Shown piece by piece: positions 22,041 through 35,329 of a stretch of DNA of 64,000 bases (position 1 is its first letter; the number at the start of each line of letters is the position of its first letter). The notes under the pieces are model-generated. The model was not told the DNA's origin, ran no database searches, and saw nothing but the letters and a program-made list of their open reading frames with translations. This DNA is from Cololabis saira (taxonomy: Eukaryota; Chordata; Actinopteri; Beloniformes; Belonidae), in contig NC_084590.1 in NCBI RefSeq assembly GCF_033807715.1, forward strand, positions 7,406,327 through 7,470,326. Direction: 5' to 3'. The position numbers were made by a program, and so were the translations under genes.

Positions 22041-23350
22041 AAAACCAGCTGTTTCCTGTAGTGAGATCTGTAAATGAGCTGTAAATGTTCACCCGCAGCT
22101 TTATCCATGACTGGAGACCCAGACAGTCAGATTGGGGAGCGTTTAACCTAGTTTCACTGATTTTCCTCCTTCATTCACAGAGAACTTTAATTTACACCAT
22201 CTAAACCTCTGATCTCAGTGAAAGCCTCGTTAACTCCAACTGTGGATACTAATCTCCAGGTACAGATGAGTTTCAGCAACACAAACAGCTCAAAACTGGG
22301 GCTTTAAGACTGAAATCCTCCCTGACACCCGCTTGTTTAACAGAGATGATGCAACTGTGACTCCATTTAGTTTAAGAAAGCGTTCGGTTGACGGAAGAAT
22401 CCACACAATGCTGTATTTTCTGTTTTTCTTTCCCCTTTGTTGGTGTAAAAAAAAAAGGTCTAAATTCGGTTCTAATCATCTTGTTTTAACTGCTTTTATT
22501 TCTCTTATTCTGCTGATGCGCTTTAAAGCACTAGAAGATTTTTTTTTACACATACATGCTTAAATAGGCAATAAATGATGAGGACATACATTTAAAATGC
22601 ACGTTTTTGTGCAGCGAGGGTTGTTTTTGCATAGCTGTTCTTCATGTCTCGCCTGCCTTGAATTACCCCTGGAGGCATGAATAATCCTGAAATGAAATGC
22701 ACTGAGCGCGCTCCGTTTGACCTCGCTATGTTGCCCCCCCATGGAGCAGATCACGGTGGTTAACTTCACATTAACCAGCCAGGCTGCTCTCACCTGAGCT
22801 GAGGGGAAAAACAAACCTTGTCACCGCCATGCTGGGGCTCCTGGTGAAGGAGCTGGTGGGGCCGGGGGGGCCGGGGGGGGGCTAGGGGGTGTTGTTTGAA
22901 CTGAAATAAAGCTCGGCTCCTTTCAGCTCCCACATCAAAGGCGGAGGATTACCAACAGCCTGCTGTAATGAGACCACGGTGGCTTGAAATCGCTGGAACG
23001 GCTCGGTACGCCCCCCCACCCCGGTGACGACAGGCTGGAACACCCCGAGAAAGACAACAGTAATCGAGTAATGTGGGTTTCTCTGTATGTAAACCGGTTC
23101 ACTTCAAGTTGGTGACACAAAGCGGCATGGCTTCATTCACATGTGGGTTCTCACACATCCAGGTCTGGCTGAGCATGAAACCCCCATATATACGGACGGG
23201 AGTTCCTGCCTCCTGGAGATGCTTCACCTCTGATCTCAGCCGCTTTTCACTTCCTGCCTATTAACAGCTGAGTCTATAAACTCTCACTCGTTTATTCCTT
23301 TTATTGTGAAAGTGATGAATGAGACGGGGATCCATTCATTTTTCTGGATG

Positions 23351-24550
23351 AGTGACTACGTTTACATGCAGTCAAAATTCAAGTTATTGCTAATATTCGG
23401 GTTACTGAAACATTCATAATAATATGTTTCCATGCGTGAGCAAACAGGGTTATCCCTGTAAACATGGTAATTAATCATTTGGGATATCTGGACCAAACCA
23501 GCGACGCACGGAGAACATCATGATGTAATTCCCGTCATTTCCACTTCTTCTTCCTGTATCCAAATTCAAAATAACAACAATAACAGCAGCACGGAGGATA
23601 ATGAACAGCCCAGTAGAAGTCGCCTTCTTTTGCGCTTTGGTGCTGGTACTGCGCTGCTTGATCTGGTCTGGCGTTCGTACTTTTCTCTTACCTTTTTGTA
23701 AATCTTCTATCCCGGTACTTTCTACCGTCTACAAATGACAAAATGTTCATATCCTTCATTACATTTATGAAGTGATTAGTATTGCGTTCGGCCATGTTTA
23801 TAAGTACTTCCTGGACTCAAAAGACTCAAGCAGGATTTGTACGAACACCAGACCAGATCAACCACCACTGGAAGACGCTGAAAAAGGAGAACTACAGGGA
23901 CAAGAAACAAAACCACTTCTACTGGGCTGTTGATTATCCACCGTGCTGCTGTTACTGCTGTTGTTTTGGATTTGGATACAGGAAGAAGAAGTGGAAATGA
24001 CTGGAATTGCGTCATGACGTTCTCCGTGCGTCGCTGGTTTGATCCAGATATCCCAAATGATTAATCACCATGTACAGGACTGTCTCAGAAAATTAGAATA
24101 TTGTGATAAAGTCCTTTATTTTCTGTAATGCAAAAATGTCATCCATTCTGGATTCATTACAAATCAACTGAAATATTGCAAGCCTTTTATTATTTTAATA
24201 TTGCTGATCATGGCTTACAGTTTAAGAAAACTCAAATATCCTATCTCAAAAAATGTAATATTCTGGGAATCTTAATCTTAAACTGTAAACCATAATCAGC
24301 AATATTAAAATAATAAAAGGCTTGCAATATTTCAGTTGATTTGTAATGAATCCAGAATGTATGACATTTTTGTTTTTTTAATTGCATTACAGAAAATAAA
24401 GAACCTTACCACAATATTCTAATTTTCTGAGACAGTCCTGTATAGGGATAACCCTGTTTGCTAACGCATGGAAACAGATTATTCTGAATGTTTCAGTAAC
24501 CGGAATATTGGCCTTAACCAGAATTTTGACTGCATGTAAACGTAGTCACT
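23351..24550. mobile_element. DNA transposon with long inverted termini, interrupted by a MITE
   Basis: The left end AGTGACTACGTTTACATGCA and the right end TGCATGTAAACGTAGTCACT are perfect inverse copies, and similarity continues through TCAAAATTC and TTACTGAAACATTC. Inner segments (AACCAGCGACGCACGGAGAA at about 23495, and its inverse near 24020) extend the palindrome. An ORF at 23782-24000 has a weak SANT/Myb-like stretch (TPDQINHHWKTLKKE), which would suit a Harbinger-type relative. That is only a suggestion. Confidence 0.75.
24075..24440. mobile_element. Tc1/mariner-type palindromic MITE, copy 1
   Basis: Starts CAGGACTGTCTCAGAAAATT and ends with its inverse, flanked by TA on both sides (24073-24074 and 24441-24442). 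The 366-bp element is nearly a complete palindrome (GCAATATTTCAGTTGATTTG appears in both arms). It interrupts the transposon at 23351-24550, so it is the younger insertion. A second copy is at 60058-60425. Confidence 0.9.
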
Positions 24551-24599
24551 GTTATTTATCAGAAGGACGGTGGCCCCCGAGCCTCCAGGCCAGGGCCAG

Positions 24600-25096
24600 G
24601 CTCCTTGGGCAATGATATCTCAATTTAATTGTTCAATTACCAGTTTCGGGAGCTTCACTGCATGTCCATATCCACTTCTGTTACTTCTTACAGAGCTTTT
24701 TTCGCTGGTCACATCATCTGAACTCTGTATATTCAGCAGCCTCCTCATTCTTATCTTTCGTATCCCCATGGCGTCTTGGTAATTTATCACAGATTCAGTT
24801 TCATCTCTCTGTCCAATTCCTCCAATAAATTCTCCTTTTCCACAAGCATATCCCAATATTCTTCCACAATTTCTTTGTCTGGGGTTTCCTCAGTTGACAG
24901 ACTTTCATCAATCTTTCTGAATAACTTTGTAAGCACGATTTGCCCCTTTTCTCTTCTTCTTCCTTCCAACAGCCTCTGTCGTCTTCTCCTTTGTTTCCTT
25001 TTTTACTCCTCTTCTCCCGGGTTTCGGCACCAAACTTGAAGTGAGGATTTCTTCAATAATTATGAGGCATTTTTTGGTTCCTTTTTGATGCTTCAT
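24600..25096 (-). pseudogene. LTR-retrotransposon gag-like fragment (possibly BEL/Pao)
   Basis: Three overlapping minus-strand reading frames (25096-24908, 24969-24787, 24856-24620) together read as one protein broken by frameshifts. The first is Lys/Arg-rich, the second acidic and coiled-coil-like (EIVEEYWDMLVEKENLLEEL), and the third ends with VKLPKLVIEQL, which resembles the LPKL motif at the gag core of BEL/Pao elements. No LTR or pol is attached. Family assignment is tentative. Confidence 0.4.
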
Positions 25097-25823
25097 TTTA
25101 TAATATTTACATGGGTTTTGTGAGGAAAAGGGTAAACCTGAGACAAACTTTTAACTTCAGTCTCTCCCCCAGCGTCTCCCCCTACCTGACACATAGCCAG
25201 GTATTTACAAAAACAGATATTTCCCCCTTTACGTTTTGGAAAATACCATAATTTACACGAACCCGCATAAATAGCTGTTAAGGTGCAATGAGCAGCCAAA
25301 CCTACAGGGGGCAGTGTAACGAGAAGATAAAGTCATTCTAGCCAATCAGAATCCTGGAAAAAAACATCAACAAATGACACGAGTAACTTCCAGTTACTTC
25401 CAAGATGAACGAGAGTCTTTGGTTTGGAGTGACAGAGAAGTGGAGTTACTTTTACGTGTGACTTTAGAATATAAAACAGGTAAAATACAAGAAAATATTG
25501 ATGGTGGCCAAACAAATTGTAAACACAGGTCGCACACATGACGCTGGTGACGTTTCTGTGGCATAATGTGACGTTCTGAAGTCTAAATGTCCATTTCTCT
25601 CTGTTTACAAGCAAACGTGAAGACGGAGTTTTTGCAAATCTCCACTTTGGCCGGAGTTTTCAGAAATGATAGTTTTTGGTGACTTTGAGCTTCGTTTTCG
25701 TGTAAACGAACGGCCAAAATGCATGAAAACACCTACGCTACGTGTAAACGGGGCCTCAGCTTATCAATTATACCCACACACTTCTCCCAGAGCACTCAGG
25801 TGGATCCAGGGGTGGATCCAGGG

Positions 25824-26478
25824 CAGTGTTGCCAACTCCTCAGTAAGGAAAGTAGCTATTGGCTGTCCCAAAAGTCGCTAGAAGTCGCTAAATGACGTCA
25901 TCGCCTAATTTGCATAATTGACAATTTGCATATAACTGTAATGGACGCTGTAGGAGAGAGGAATAACGTCGTGGGAGAGACAAAAGTGAGTAAAAAACAC
26001 CCTAAATATGTTTAGAACTACAAATGTACAAAAATAATTTCAACATTAACAACATTTAATGATTTCAATGCTTTGTCTAGATCCACATTACACACATCAG
26101 TTTTGTCCTGTATTGTTAAATGTTATAACAGCAAATTTAATCAAAAGATTGTTATGTAGGGTGAAATTTCTAGCTCTACAACCAACCCTCCTCCTTTATC
26201 CGGGCTTGGGACCGGCAAAGTGACCCAAAAGAAAAAAGAAACGTTTACATTTACATCCCGCTCTGCAAGCTAGCGGCGGCTTTGCGCATTTCATTTGTAG
26301 TCTGGACGTGGAGTGGTGAGGGTCTCCTCTCTGCTCTGCTCTGCCCACCAGATAAGTCTCCAATAACACCAGAAAAAGTCGCTATATTTGTCGCTAGTCG
26401 CTTTTTTGAAAAAAAGTCGCTATAGGGGTCTGAAAAGTCGCTAAATCTAGCGACAAAGTCGCTAAGTTGGCAACACTG
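25824..26478. mobile_element. hAT MITE with perfect 8-bp target duplication
   Basis: Terminal inverted repeats CAGTGTTGCCAACT (25824) and AGTTGGCAACACTG (26478) are perfect. Both sides are flanked by ATCCAGGG (25816-25823 and 26479-26486), an exact 8-bp target duplication typical of hAT. Subterminal AAGTCGCTA motifs recur near both ends (about 25872-25893 and 26377-26465). The element is 655 bp and non-coding. Confidence 0.93.
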
Positions 26479-26725
26479 ATCCAGGGGTGGAGCTAGGCAG
26501 AGTGCAGGCAGCAGACTTTACAGAGTCCTAACAGGGAGCACCCAGGTGGCCGGGCCGGCACCCATGGGGTCTGGCCGGGCAACGCTTGAAAAGTCAACCT
26601 GGGTCCCCCTTCAGCATGAGCTTGGGAGGAGCATGGGAGGGCCGTTGGGGTTGGGTGGAGGCCGCAGGCGTGGACTCAGCTGGACGTATGACCCGGGCTC
26701 CAGAACCAGTCTCCACCAGAGGGCA

Positions 26726-27289
26726 AGGCAAGTTTATTTGTACAGCACAATTCAACAAAAGGTAATTCAAAGTACTTTACATCAACATTAAAAGCAGCAA
26801 GACACAATTAAACAGTAAATAACAAATAAAGTGAAATAAAATGATATGAAGAGCTAAAATAATAAAAAGCACAAGTATTTAAGTATTTAATTACAGGTAA
26901 GTATTTAATTTAGGAGTACGCTTCAGTAAACAGTAATGTTTTTATCCTGATTTAAAGGATCTACAGTTGGAGCAGACCTCAGGTCTACAGGAAGTTTGTT
27001 CCACCGGTGAGGAGCAGAATAACTGAACACTGCAGAAACCTTGCTTGGTTCTGGTTCTGGAACCACAACAAACCAGATCCAGATGAAGCTCAGGGGTCTG
27101 GGAGCTTCATAGGAACTAACAGATCCAGATGAACCTCAGGGGTCTGGGAGCTTCATAGGAACTAACAGATCCAGCATGGATATTGGTCCAAGACCATTCA
27201 GGTCTTTGTAGACCAGCAGTAAGATTTTAAACTCTATCCTTTGACTCACTGGAAGCCAGTGTAGTGATTTCATGACCGGTGTGATATGG
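26726..27289 (+). repeat. dispersed repeat, 5' part (TTTATTTGTACAGCACA type)
   Basis: Starts GGCAAGTTTATTTGTACAGC and continues through AAAGTACTTTACATCAACAT, an A-rich middle, GTTTTTATCCTGATTTAAAGG and GGAAGTTTGTTCCAC. Other partial copies are at 29110-29290 and 30411-30630. It is followed by a minisatellite grown from its own sequence and then by its distal part (28133-28195). Confidence 0.7.
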
Positions 27290-28132
27290 TCCAGTTTCCT
27301 GGTGTAATGTGGTCCAGTTTCCTGGTGTAATGTGGTCCAGTTTCCTGGTGTAATGTGGTCCAGTTTCCTGGTGTAATATGGTCCAGTTTCCTGGTGTAAT
27401 ATAGTCCAGTTTCCTGGTGTAATATGGTCCAGTTTCCTGGTGTAATGTGGTCCAGTTTCCTGGTGTAATATGGTCCAGTTTCCTGGTGTAATATGGTCCA
27501 GTTTCCTGGTGTAATATGGTCCAGTTTCCTGGTGTAATATGGTCCAGTTTCCTGGTGTAATATGGTCCAGTTTCCTGGTGTAATATGGTCCAGTTTCCTG
27601 GTGTAATATGGTCCAGTTTCCTGGTGTAATGTGGTCCAGTTTCCTGGTGTAATGTGGTCCAGTTTCCTGGTGTAATATGGTCCAGTTTCCTGGTGTAATG
27701 TGGTCCAGTTTCCTGGTGTAATATGGTCCAGTTTCCTGGTGTAATGTGGTCCAGTTTCCTGGTGTAATGTGGTCCAGTTTCCTGGTGTAATATGGTCCAG
27801 TTTCCTGGTGTAATATGGTCCAGTTTCCTGGTGTAATATGGTCCAGTTTCCTGGTGTAATATGGTCCAGTTTCCTGGTGTAATATGGTCCAGTTTCCTGG
27901 TGTAATATGGTCCAGTTTCCTGGTGTAATATGGTCCAGTTTCCTGGTGTAATGTGGTCCAGTTTCCTGGTGTAATATGGTCCAGTTTCCTGGTGTAATAT
28001 GGTCCAGTTTCCTAGTGTAATATGGTCCAGTTTCCTGGTGTAATGTGGTCCAGTTTCCTGGTGTAATGTGGTCCAGTTTCCTGGTGTAATATGGTCCAGT
28101 TTCCTGGTGTAATATGGTCCAGTTTCCTGGTG
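27290..28132. repeat. 23-bp minisatellite, about 36 copies
   Basis: Units of TGGTCCAGTTTCCTGGTGTAATA/G repeat about 36 times with very low divergence (mainly A/G at one position). On the left it flows from GACCGGTGTGATATGGTCC and on the right it exits into TTTGTAAGGACTCTGGCGGC, both parts of the same dispersed repeat. One 23-bp segment of that repeat has therefore been amplified in place. Confidence 0.95.
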
Positions 28133-28214
28133 TTTGTAAGGACTCTGGCGGCAGCGTTCTGGATCAGCTGCAGCTGCCTGATAGATTTCTTGTTAAGGGG
28201 GGTTGGACTCTGGT

Positions 28215-28640
28215 CCAGCTGGCAGTTGTGCACGGGGATAGGCGTTGCACAGTGGTGGGAATCGCCCCCCAGCTCAGCGCCTGCACATCGGGATTCGCAT
28301 TGGTGGATGAGAGGGTCGCCTCCCTCCACCTGCGGGTGGGGGGGACGGGTCCTGACAGTCGCTTATGCACTAAACCGCAGTTCAGAGTACCCCCCATTTC
28401 CTTGCACGGGGCCTCCGCCACCAGGACACCCTGAGCTCGTGCTAACCGGCGCGGCGGTGTGTTGGAGCAGGGTGGGACCCGGGAACCAGGGACTATTCGT
28501 CGGGGTCCTCCTCCACCCGACGCCTCTGTGGGCTCCTGCTGGTCCCTGATCTTCCACAGTGTGGTGAGTGTCTCCAGCGGAGGCCGGTTCGACAACAGAT
28601 CTCCTCCCGAAGCTCGGGAGGGCCCCACGAGGCCCAGAGG
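28215..28640 (+). pseudogene. LINE endonuclease-region fragment
   Basis: In the plus strand, segments read as part of a non-LTR retrotransposon endonuclease (GIAPQLSACTSGFALVDERV, then LTVAYALNRSSEYPPF in another frame), so at least one frameshift is present. It resembles the first half of LINEs whose reverse transcriptase resembles the one at 43739-45000, and may be the same family. No start, stop or RT domain is attached. Confidence 0.5.
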
Positions 28641-29109
28641 TGTAAGCCGTCCCTTTGAACATCTAAATCTCCACGCAGCGTCTCACTTCCCTTTGTTATC
28701 CACTGGTGTACTGGCTTCCTCTCCAGAGGGGCGTGTTCAGGGTTTAGCTGTAAAAGAGCATCTCAGTGAGATCACGAAGCCCCTGTTAATTGAACTAATA
28801 CACAGTCTTACTGCAGGAGTGTTTGGGGGGGGCATGGTGTTTGAATGAGGACTGTATCCGGCAGAGTTAATGAGTCCCTGGGCTGAGAGGAGAGGAGAGG
28901 AGAGGCCGGCAGTTTCAGCTGCACATCTGCTGCCCTCTGCTGCCCCGAACGCACCACGCTCCGCAGCCCCTTTAAAGCCACAATGAGGCTTGCAGTGAGC
29001 CGGACGGTCTAATGTCACCACTCGAGCTGTGAACGTCCCGCTGAGGGACAGGCTAGCCCCCCCGCGTCCTACAGAAGTGTAAAACCTGATCATAGCGACT
29101 CTCAGTGGG

Positions 29110-29292
29110 GTACAAGGCAAGGCAAGTTTATTTGTACAGCACAATTCAACACAAGGTAATTCAAAGTGCTTTACATCAACATTAAAAAAGCGACAAGACA
29201 CAATTAAACAATAAATAACAAATGAAATAAAATGATACGAAAAGAGGTAAAATAATAAGAAGCACAAGTTGTTAAAAAGTAAGGGCAGTAGA
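29110..29292 (+). repeat. dispersed repeat copy (TTTATTTGTACAGCACA type)
   Basis: The same 5' sequence as at 26726 (GGCAAGTTTATTTGTACAGC, CAAAGTGCTTTACATCAACA). It stops near 29292, and a ~75-bp segment of it (AGCACAAGTTGTTAAAAAGT and surroundings) reappears at 30411-30482 on the other side of an unrelated insert. Confidence 0.7.
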
Positions 29293-29377
29293 TCCAGCAG
29301 GTACATCTCATTCTTACAATGGCAAGAATTACGTTTCTATACGGTCAAAACGTACAAAGACTCATATTAATTCCTGC

Positions 29378-29912
<535 letters not shown>

Positions 29913-30009
29913 AATCTTTCTCTTGCAGATTTCTATGGCTCGTGTGCTCGTTGTGCATTTCCATGTGTTTTTCGAATCTTGGACTAGCAATATTGGGTAT
30001 GTATGTATG

Positions 30010-30017
<8 letters not shown>

Positions 30018-30075
<58 letters not shown>

Positions 30076-30133
30076 ATAAATATATGTGATATATTTAAAA
30101 ATATATCATATATATTTTATTTTATATCAAAAA

Positions 30134-30200
<67 letters not shown>
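30018..30200. repeat. two (TA)n tracts
   Basis: TA dinucleotides at about 30014-30068 and 30137-30200, separated by A/T-rich sequence that is itself partly self-complementary (ATATATGTGATATATTT). Confidence 0.95.
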
Positions 30201-30208
<8 letters not shown>

Positions 30209-30410
30209 GCAGACAGAAAAAAACAAACAAAACAAAAAACGTACAAAGACCGGGTCAAATACAGTATTACAAAAGTAATCTGTGTCGATTCGTGCAGTGA
30301 ATCAAACCAATTTGACAATTCTACGTCACAATGCCTGCATTCAGGGCTTATCCATAACTTTGGGCTTCGGTTTTCAAAAATCATAAGTATTTAATTTAAG
30401 AGTACGCTTA

Positions 30411-30630
30411 AATAACAAATAAAATGATAAGAAAAGAGATAAAATAATAAAAAGCACAAGTTGTTAAAAAGTAAGGGCAGTACAGTACAGCAGGTAAGTA
30501 TTTAATTTAAGAGTAGCTTCAGTAAACAGTAATGTTTTTATCCTGATTTAAAGGATCTACAGTTGCAGCAGACCTCAGATCTACAGGAAGTTTGTTCCAC
30601 TGGTGAGGAGCAGAATAACTGAACGCTGCC
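30411..30630 (+). repeat. dispersed repeat copy, continued
   Basis: Resumes the family seen at 26726 and 29110: ATAAAATGATAAGAAAAGAG, TTTTTATCCTGATTTAAAGG, GGAAGTTTGTTCCACTGG. Its first ~75 bp duplicates the end of the 29110 copy. Confidence 0.65.
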
Positions 30631-30689
30631 TCACATAAACAAGCTCACATAAACGATAAAATTGAACTTTTATCACCAAAAATAGAAAA

Positions 30690-30985
30690 ATAAACATGGT
30701 CAATCCCAAGTACCCCCTCACTGCCTCCACAGGATTTAAGAGTGTATGTTACACCCAGGTGCTGCCGGTCATTGTCCCTGATGAACTGACCGATCATCCA
30801 CTGCCAATCCAGGAAGCAGGAACACACAGAGGCACACGTCAAGCACTGGAAATCTGCAAAAAAAAACACAAACAAAACACAAAACCGGCACGGAGCCGAC
30901 CAAAACACGAACAGCAATCGACCCAAATCTCCAGATCTGATCACAGTCTGAGCTAAGCTACCGCTAACTAACCCCAAAAACTACA
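30690..30985. repeat. dispersed repeat, inverse copy at 43380-43520
   Basis: Contains CACTGCCAATCCAGGAAGCA, CACGTCAAGCACTGGAAATC and CAGCAATCGACCCAAATCTC. The inverse complement of these segments, in the same order, occurs at 43380-43520. Both copies lie next to (CA/TG)n tracts. Family not identified. Confidence 0.6.
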
Positions 30986-31024
30986 GAGCATGCATGCAGG
31001 TGAACAAGCCAATGTGTATGTCTA

Positions 31025-31415
<391 letters not shown>

Positions 31416-31496
31416 ACGTATATGACTGAGTAAATATACTAAACTGCACAACTCCAGCTGCCATCTTTGCTCTGAAGGCTATAGAGAGACCATGGC

Positions 31497-32173
31497 CACG
31501 GTTACATGATGTTTTTTAATTCGGAATTAATTATTCCAAATTAAATAATTCCGAATTAAACTATTTTCCTTCAAATTTACATGGAAATAGTAATTCCGAA
31601 TTGAGGTTTACATGGAAAACACGTTTGATCAGCTTTATCCAATTCCGCTTAAGGTCTGGGGGTTGGGAAGGTTCTGATTGGATAGGGGGGCGGACCGGAA
31701 GTTACGTCTACCGGAAGAAAAACAAACTTAGCCGCTACAGCTTTGAAAAGCTCACAATTTTTGTTTCCTGCCATCTGTTCTTTTAATGATTTCCAGGTCA
31801 TCCAAGCTATTTATTAAATAAATGGTCTCTGCTCTTGACCAGCGTTTACTGCGTGCTGCCATCTTGAAACTTTGTTTGGAAAACCAGCCCAGTGGAATAT
31901 AAGCGTCATGGAGACAGACGGGCGAGGGAACAAGCAGAAAGAAAGACCGGAATTAATTTAAAGTGGAATGAGTGTTTACATGATCGTGGAATTATTCTAT
32001 TTGGATTTAAAATCGGAATAAACCAGCCACTTACTTCGGAATTACGTTTAATTCGGAATGGCCATTTTCATTTGGAATTAGGTGTTTACATGGTCATTTT
32101 TACTCATTTTAAATCGGATTTAATTTTAATTCTGAATTAAAGAGGAATTAAACTTTCCATGTAAACGCACTGC
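31497..32173. mobile_element. MITE rich in TTCGGAATTA motifs
   Basis: Near the left end AATTCGGAATTAATTATTCC and TTTACATGG recur, and near the right end CCATGTAAACGC closes the element. Alternating GGAATTA / TTTACATGG motifs in both orientations give an imperfect palindrome of about 680 bp. The interior has no supported gene. Boundaries are approximate. Confidence 0.55.
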
Positions 32174-32413
32174 ATGTGACCGATGGGAGAATCGGAGCTG
32201 GAACGCAGGAACTGAAACACCGGTCAGTCGGAGGAATCGCCAGGCAGCCCAGGGAGGCAAACAGAAACCATAGACGCTCAGGCAGAACTCGTGGTCGGGG
32301 ACATAAAGCTGAGGTGTTTACCAGGACGGAGACAGGTTGGAGACAGGCCAACAGGTCGGGGACAGTCAGGGTCAGCAACAGTTGATCAGTCCGGGGAAAT
32401 ACGTTGGAAAGTC

Positions 32414-33040
32414 TAGGGATGGGAATCGAGAACCGGTTCCCAGTGTTTCAATTCCTTGGAATCGATTGCCTTTTTCGCAAACGATTCCCTTATCGATTCC
32501 AGTGGGCGAGAGTGACGTCACCACGCATGTTGCGTTGTTACGCAACGTGCGCATTCGCGCCCAGCAGGAAAACATGGCGACAAAGCGGCATAAACGCTCG
32601 AAAGTTTGGTTACATTTTACCAAAAAGGATGACAAAAGGGCGACTTGCAATACTTGCAATGTGGACATTTCAACAAAGGGAGAAAACTGTTCGGGCTCGG
32701 CCGGCCGGGCTTTCCTTCGCAACCCGGTCGCGCTGGGAGAGCGGAGTTGGCCGGTGTAAGGCAGGAAGAGCCGGCTCGGCCACGAGGACGAGCCGGGCCG
32801 CTCCGGCGGACAGTTGCAGCTCGTCAGCTCATCTATGGAGAAGTTAAAGAGCATCTACCACTAGTTTCTACCGCTAGCTTCTCCTTTCATCAAGGCAGGG
32901 AGGAGTATGACCCAGGCCAGAATAGATGAATGTCACCAGCAGTGACTAAGTTTGTGGTGTTGAACATGTCACTGGACATTCTTGTGCAATTGCCACAGAA
33001 TAATTTGTTGCATTAGTTAATTTCTACAGAAGAATATTTA

Positions 33041-33092
<52 letters not shown>

Positions 33093-33348
33093 TTATATTA
33101 AATACATATTTTCTATTACAAATAATTTTGTGGGGACCCCCTGGCACCATCGAGGAGCCCGAGGCTGGGGGCGTCTTAAGACCTCATTTTTTTGTTCAAA
33201 GATATAAAAGAAAGTTGATGCTAATCGACCTGTTTGTTCTCCTTTTTTCCAAATGAGAATCGATAAGAGAATCGATAAAGAATCGAATCGTTAAACAGAA
33301 TCGAAAATGGAATCGGAATCGGAAAAATCTTATCAATTCCCATCCCTA
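32414..33348 (+). mobile_element. internally deleted hAT element with BED-finger remnant
   Basis: Ends TAGGGATGGGAATCGAGAAC and, reversed, TAGGGATGGGAATTGATAAG are inverted repeats. Flanking octamers GGAAAGTC and GGAATGAC match at 6 of 8. An ATG at 32574 opens a frame beginning MATKRHKRSKVWLHFTKKDD with CNTCNV, the N-terminal part of a BED-type zinc finger as in ZBED/hAT transposases. The catalytic region is missing. A (TTA)n tract lies at 33043-33093. Confidence 0.8.
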
Positions 33349-33726
33349 GGAATGACACAAGAACAATCTGGCAGTGACTGGTTGGGAGTGGAGTGCTGGT
33401 TTAGAAGCCCAGGGCTGATGCAGATGTGGAGCAGGTGGGGAAGGCGGGACAAACCATAGTGACATGAGGAGGCAGAGCTGAGGCAGGTACGGAGTGAATA
33501 CATAAAATAAATAATACAAATAATTAAAAGTAGAGAATAAAATAAAATAAAGAAAATAAAATAAGGACTTAACGCAAGGGGGAAAAAAAAGATGCAGGTA
33601 TAAATACATATATACATGCAATACAATACATTTGTTAATTGCAATTACAATCAGCCCATTTCCTGTATAAGAACAGCAAAGTCACGAGAAAAGGGTCATC
33701 GAAAATAAACAGCAATTAACTGTCAT

Positions 33727-33966
33727 CTAATCATCTTTGTTCATGGAGACATTGGGCAAATTGTCCATAAAATGTAAAAAGGGTGACCAGATGTCATTAA
33801 ATTCTTCAACTTTACCTCTAGGAATGTATGTTAGTTTTTCTAATACTAGGTGTGAACACATCTCTTTGAACCACTGAGTGGAATTAGGACTCTGAACATC
33901 TTTCCACTTCGAGGCTATTACTCTTTTGACTTGTAACAAACAAAAATCCATGAGGTTGATTTGTGG
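33727..33966 (-). pseudogene. L1-like ORF2 C-terminal fragment
   Basis: The minus strand from 33951 reads MDFCLLQVKRVIASKWKD with WFKEMCSHLVLEKLTY following. This matches the C-terminal tail of fish L1/Tx1-type ORF2 proteins and ends with a normal stop. A hAT element inserted at 33975 cuts its upstream side. It is probably a 5'-truncated L1 copy whose 3' UTR occupies sequence below 33727. Confidence 0.6.
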
Positions 33967-33974
33967 ATCAGAGT

Positions 33975-34823
33975 TAGGGCTGAAGTATTTTTGAAAATAA
34001 TATAATAATTGCGATTTTTTTCCTCAATATTGCGATTGCGATTTAATATGCGATTATTTTTTCAAGGTCCTGTTCTCATGTATTTTTCAACTACACAAGC
34101 AATAAATCAGTTTGTTTTATAATAAACAATGTCAGATTTAATTAAAGCACAGATTACAACAATAAAGAAAACAAATCTGTGGCTTTAACACGTCTACACA
34201 CGTCTGTACACACGAGTGTTATGGGTCGTTCTTTGAACCCAATCACACGACACCAAACCGGGTTAAACTTTAGCCAAAACGAGGTGTAGTTTAATAGAAA
34301 AACACAAAAAAACTCCCACATGGAACAAAAAAACCTTCCTCACAGGGAAGTCAGAACTTCTTCACAAATAACTCAAAAATCACAGAGAGAAAAAAACACC
34401 AGCAACCTAACAAACAAACCAACAAAGCTCAGAGTTAACAAAACGAACCAGCAATGAACAACTGGCAGCTCTTTAACCTCTCGTCCTGATGAGCTGACGA
34501 GCTGCAGGTTCAGGCTCACAGTGACTCCACTGTCCGTCGCCGTGCGCAGCTCCTCCCCACGCCGACTCAGCGCTCATATGTTTCCTCCTCGCTGCGGAGG
34601 AAAGCCCCGCCCGGCCGAGCCCTAACACTAAGGCCATGGTAGATTTAGGTTACGCGGCACTGTTGACCTTTTTTCCCTGCCGGCTCTGCTCTTCCCGCTC
34701 TGCTCACTCGCATATTTCGTGACCAGATCACGTGACTGGTCAAATCGCAGCCTTTGCGGTTTTGAAAATCTCGTTTGATCACATCGCAAATATTATCGCA
34801 AATGCAATTAATCGTTCAGCCCT
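33975..34823. mobile_element. non-autonomous hAT with exact 8-bp target duplication
   Basis: Ends AGGGCTGAA (33976) and TTCAGCCCT (34823) are inverted, with GCGATT-type subterminal motifs (TTGCGATTGCGATTTAAT; reversed near 34790). ATCAGAGT occurs immediately outside on both sides (33967-33974 and 34824-34831), an exact 8-bp duplication. The 849-bp interior is non-coding. Confidence 0.92.
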
Positions 34824-35329
34824 AATCAGAGTCCAGCTCCGATCTCTGTCAGTCAGACGGGCTCCGGGCCTCCGGGCCTGGAGGAGCAACCTCCATAGAT
34901 GCATCTGTGGGCTGTCGGGCAGCGCTGGAAGTTTCTGGTAAGACCAAGTGGTCCTGTGTCCTGGAAATGCCTGCTGATCTGTATTCTGCAGGAGCGGGGA
35001 GGGCGTGGTGGTATGTCGGAGATTTTTAATATCCTGAGAGGAATTCTCCCCGTGTTTACCCGTCTCTGTGTCCCACAGGAGGACAGCCTCATCTGCAGCT
35101 GACCTCGGTGCTCTGGAAGCACGTGAGAAGCAGAGACGTGCACGAGTCAGAGTCCAGGTCCAGCTGCAGGCCTTGTGATCGTACCAACTGCCTGCCTGTC
35201 CTCTGCTCTCCTGCAGTTCAGATGAATTAAAGGATGTGTGACCTCTTTTTTTTTCTTTTTTAACAATATTTTTTATTGAAGTTCAACATGTATATCAAAA
35301 CTTATGCCAAATGTACAAACATTTTCCAC

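Noticed and set aside
20104..22108. ORFs of 60-200 codons on both strands
   Set aside because: They are by-products of the 22-bp minisatellite; the frame rotates with each unit.
23782..24000. Harbinger-type SANT protein
   Set aside because: Only about 15 residues are suggestive. The rest is Cys-rich low-complexity translation of an inverted-repeat arm, so it is not called as a gene.
28737..29306. Minus-strand 189-codon ORF
   Set aside because: It crosses the boundary of a dispersed repeat and reads that repeat as hydrophobic sequence. No family resemblance.
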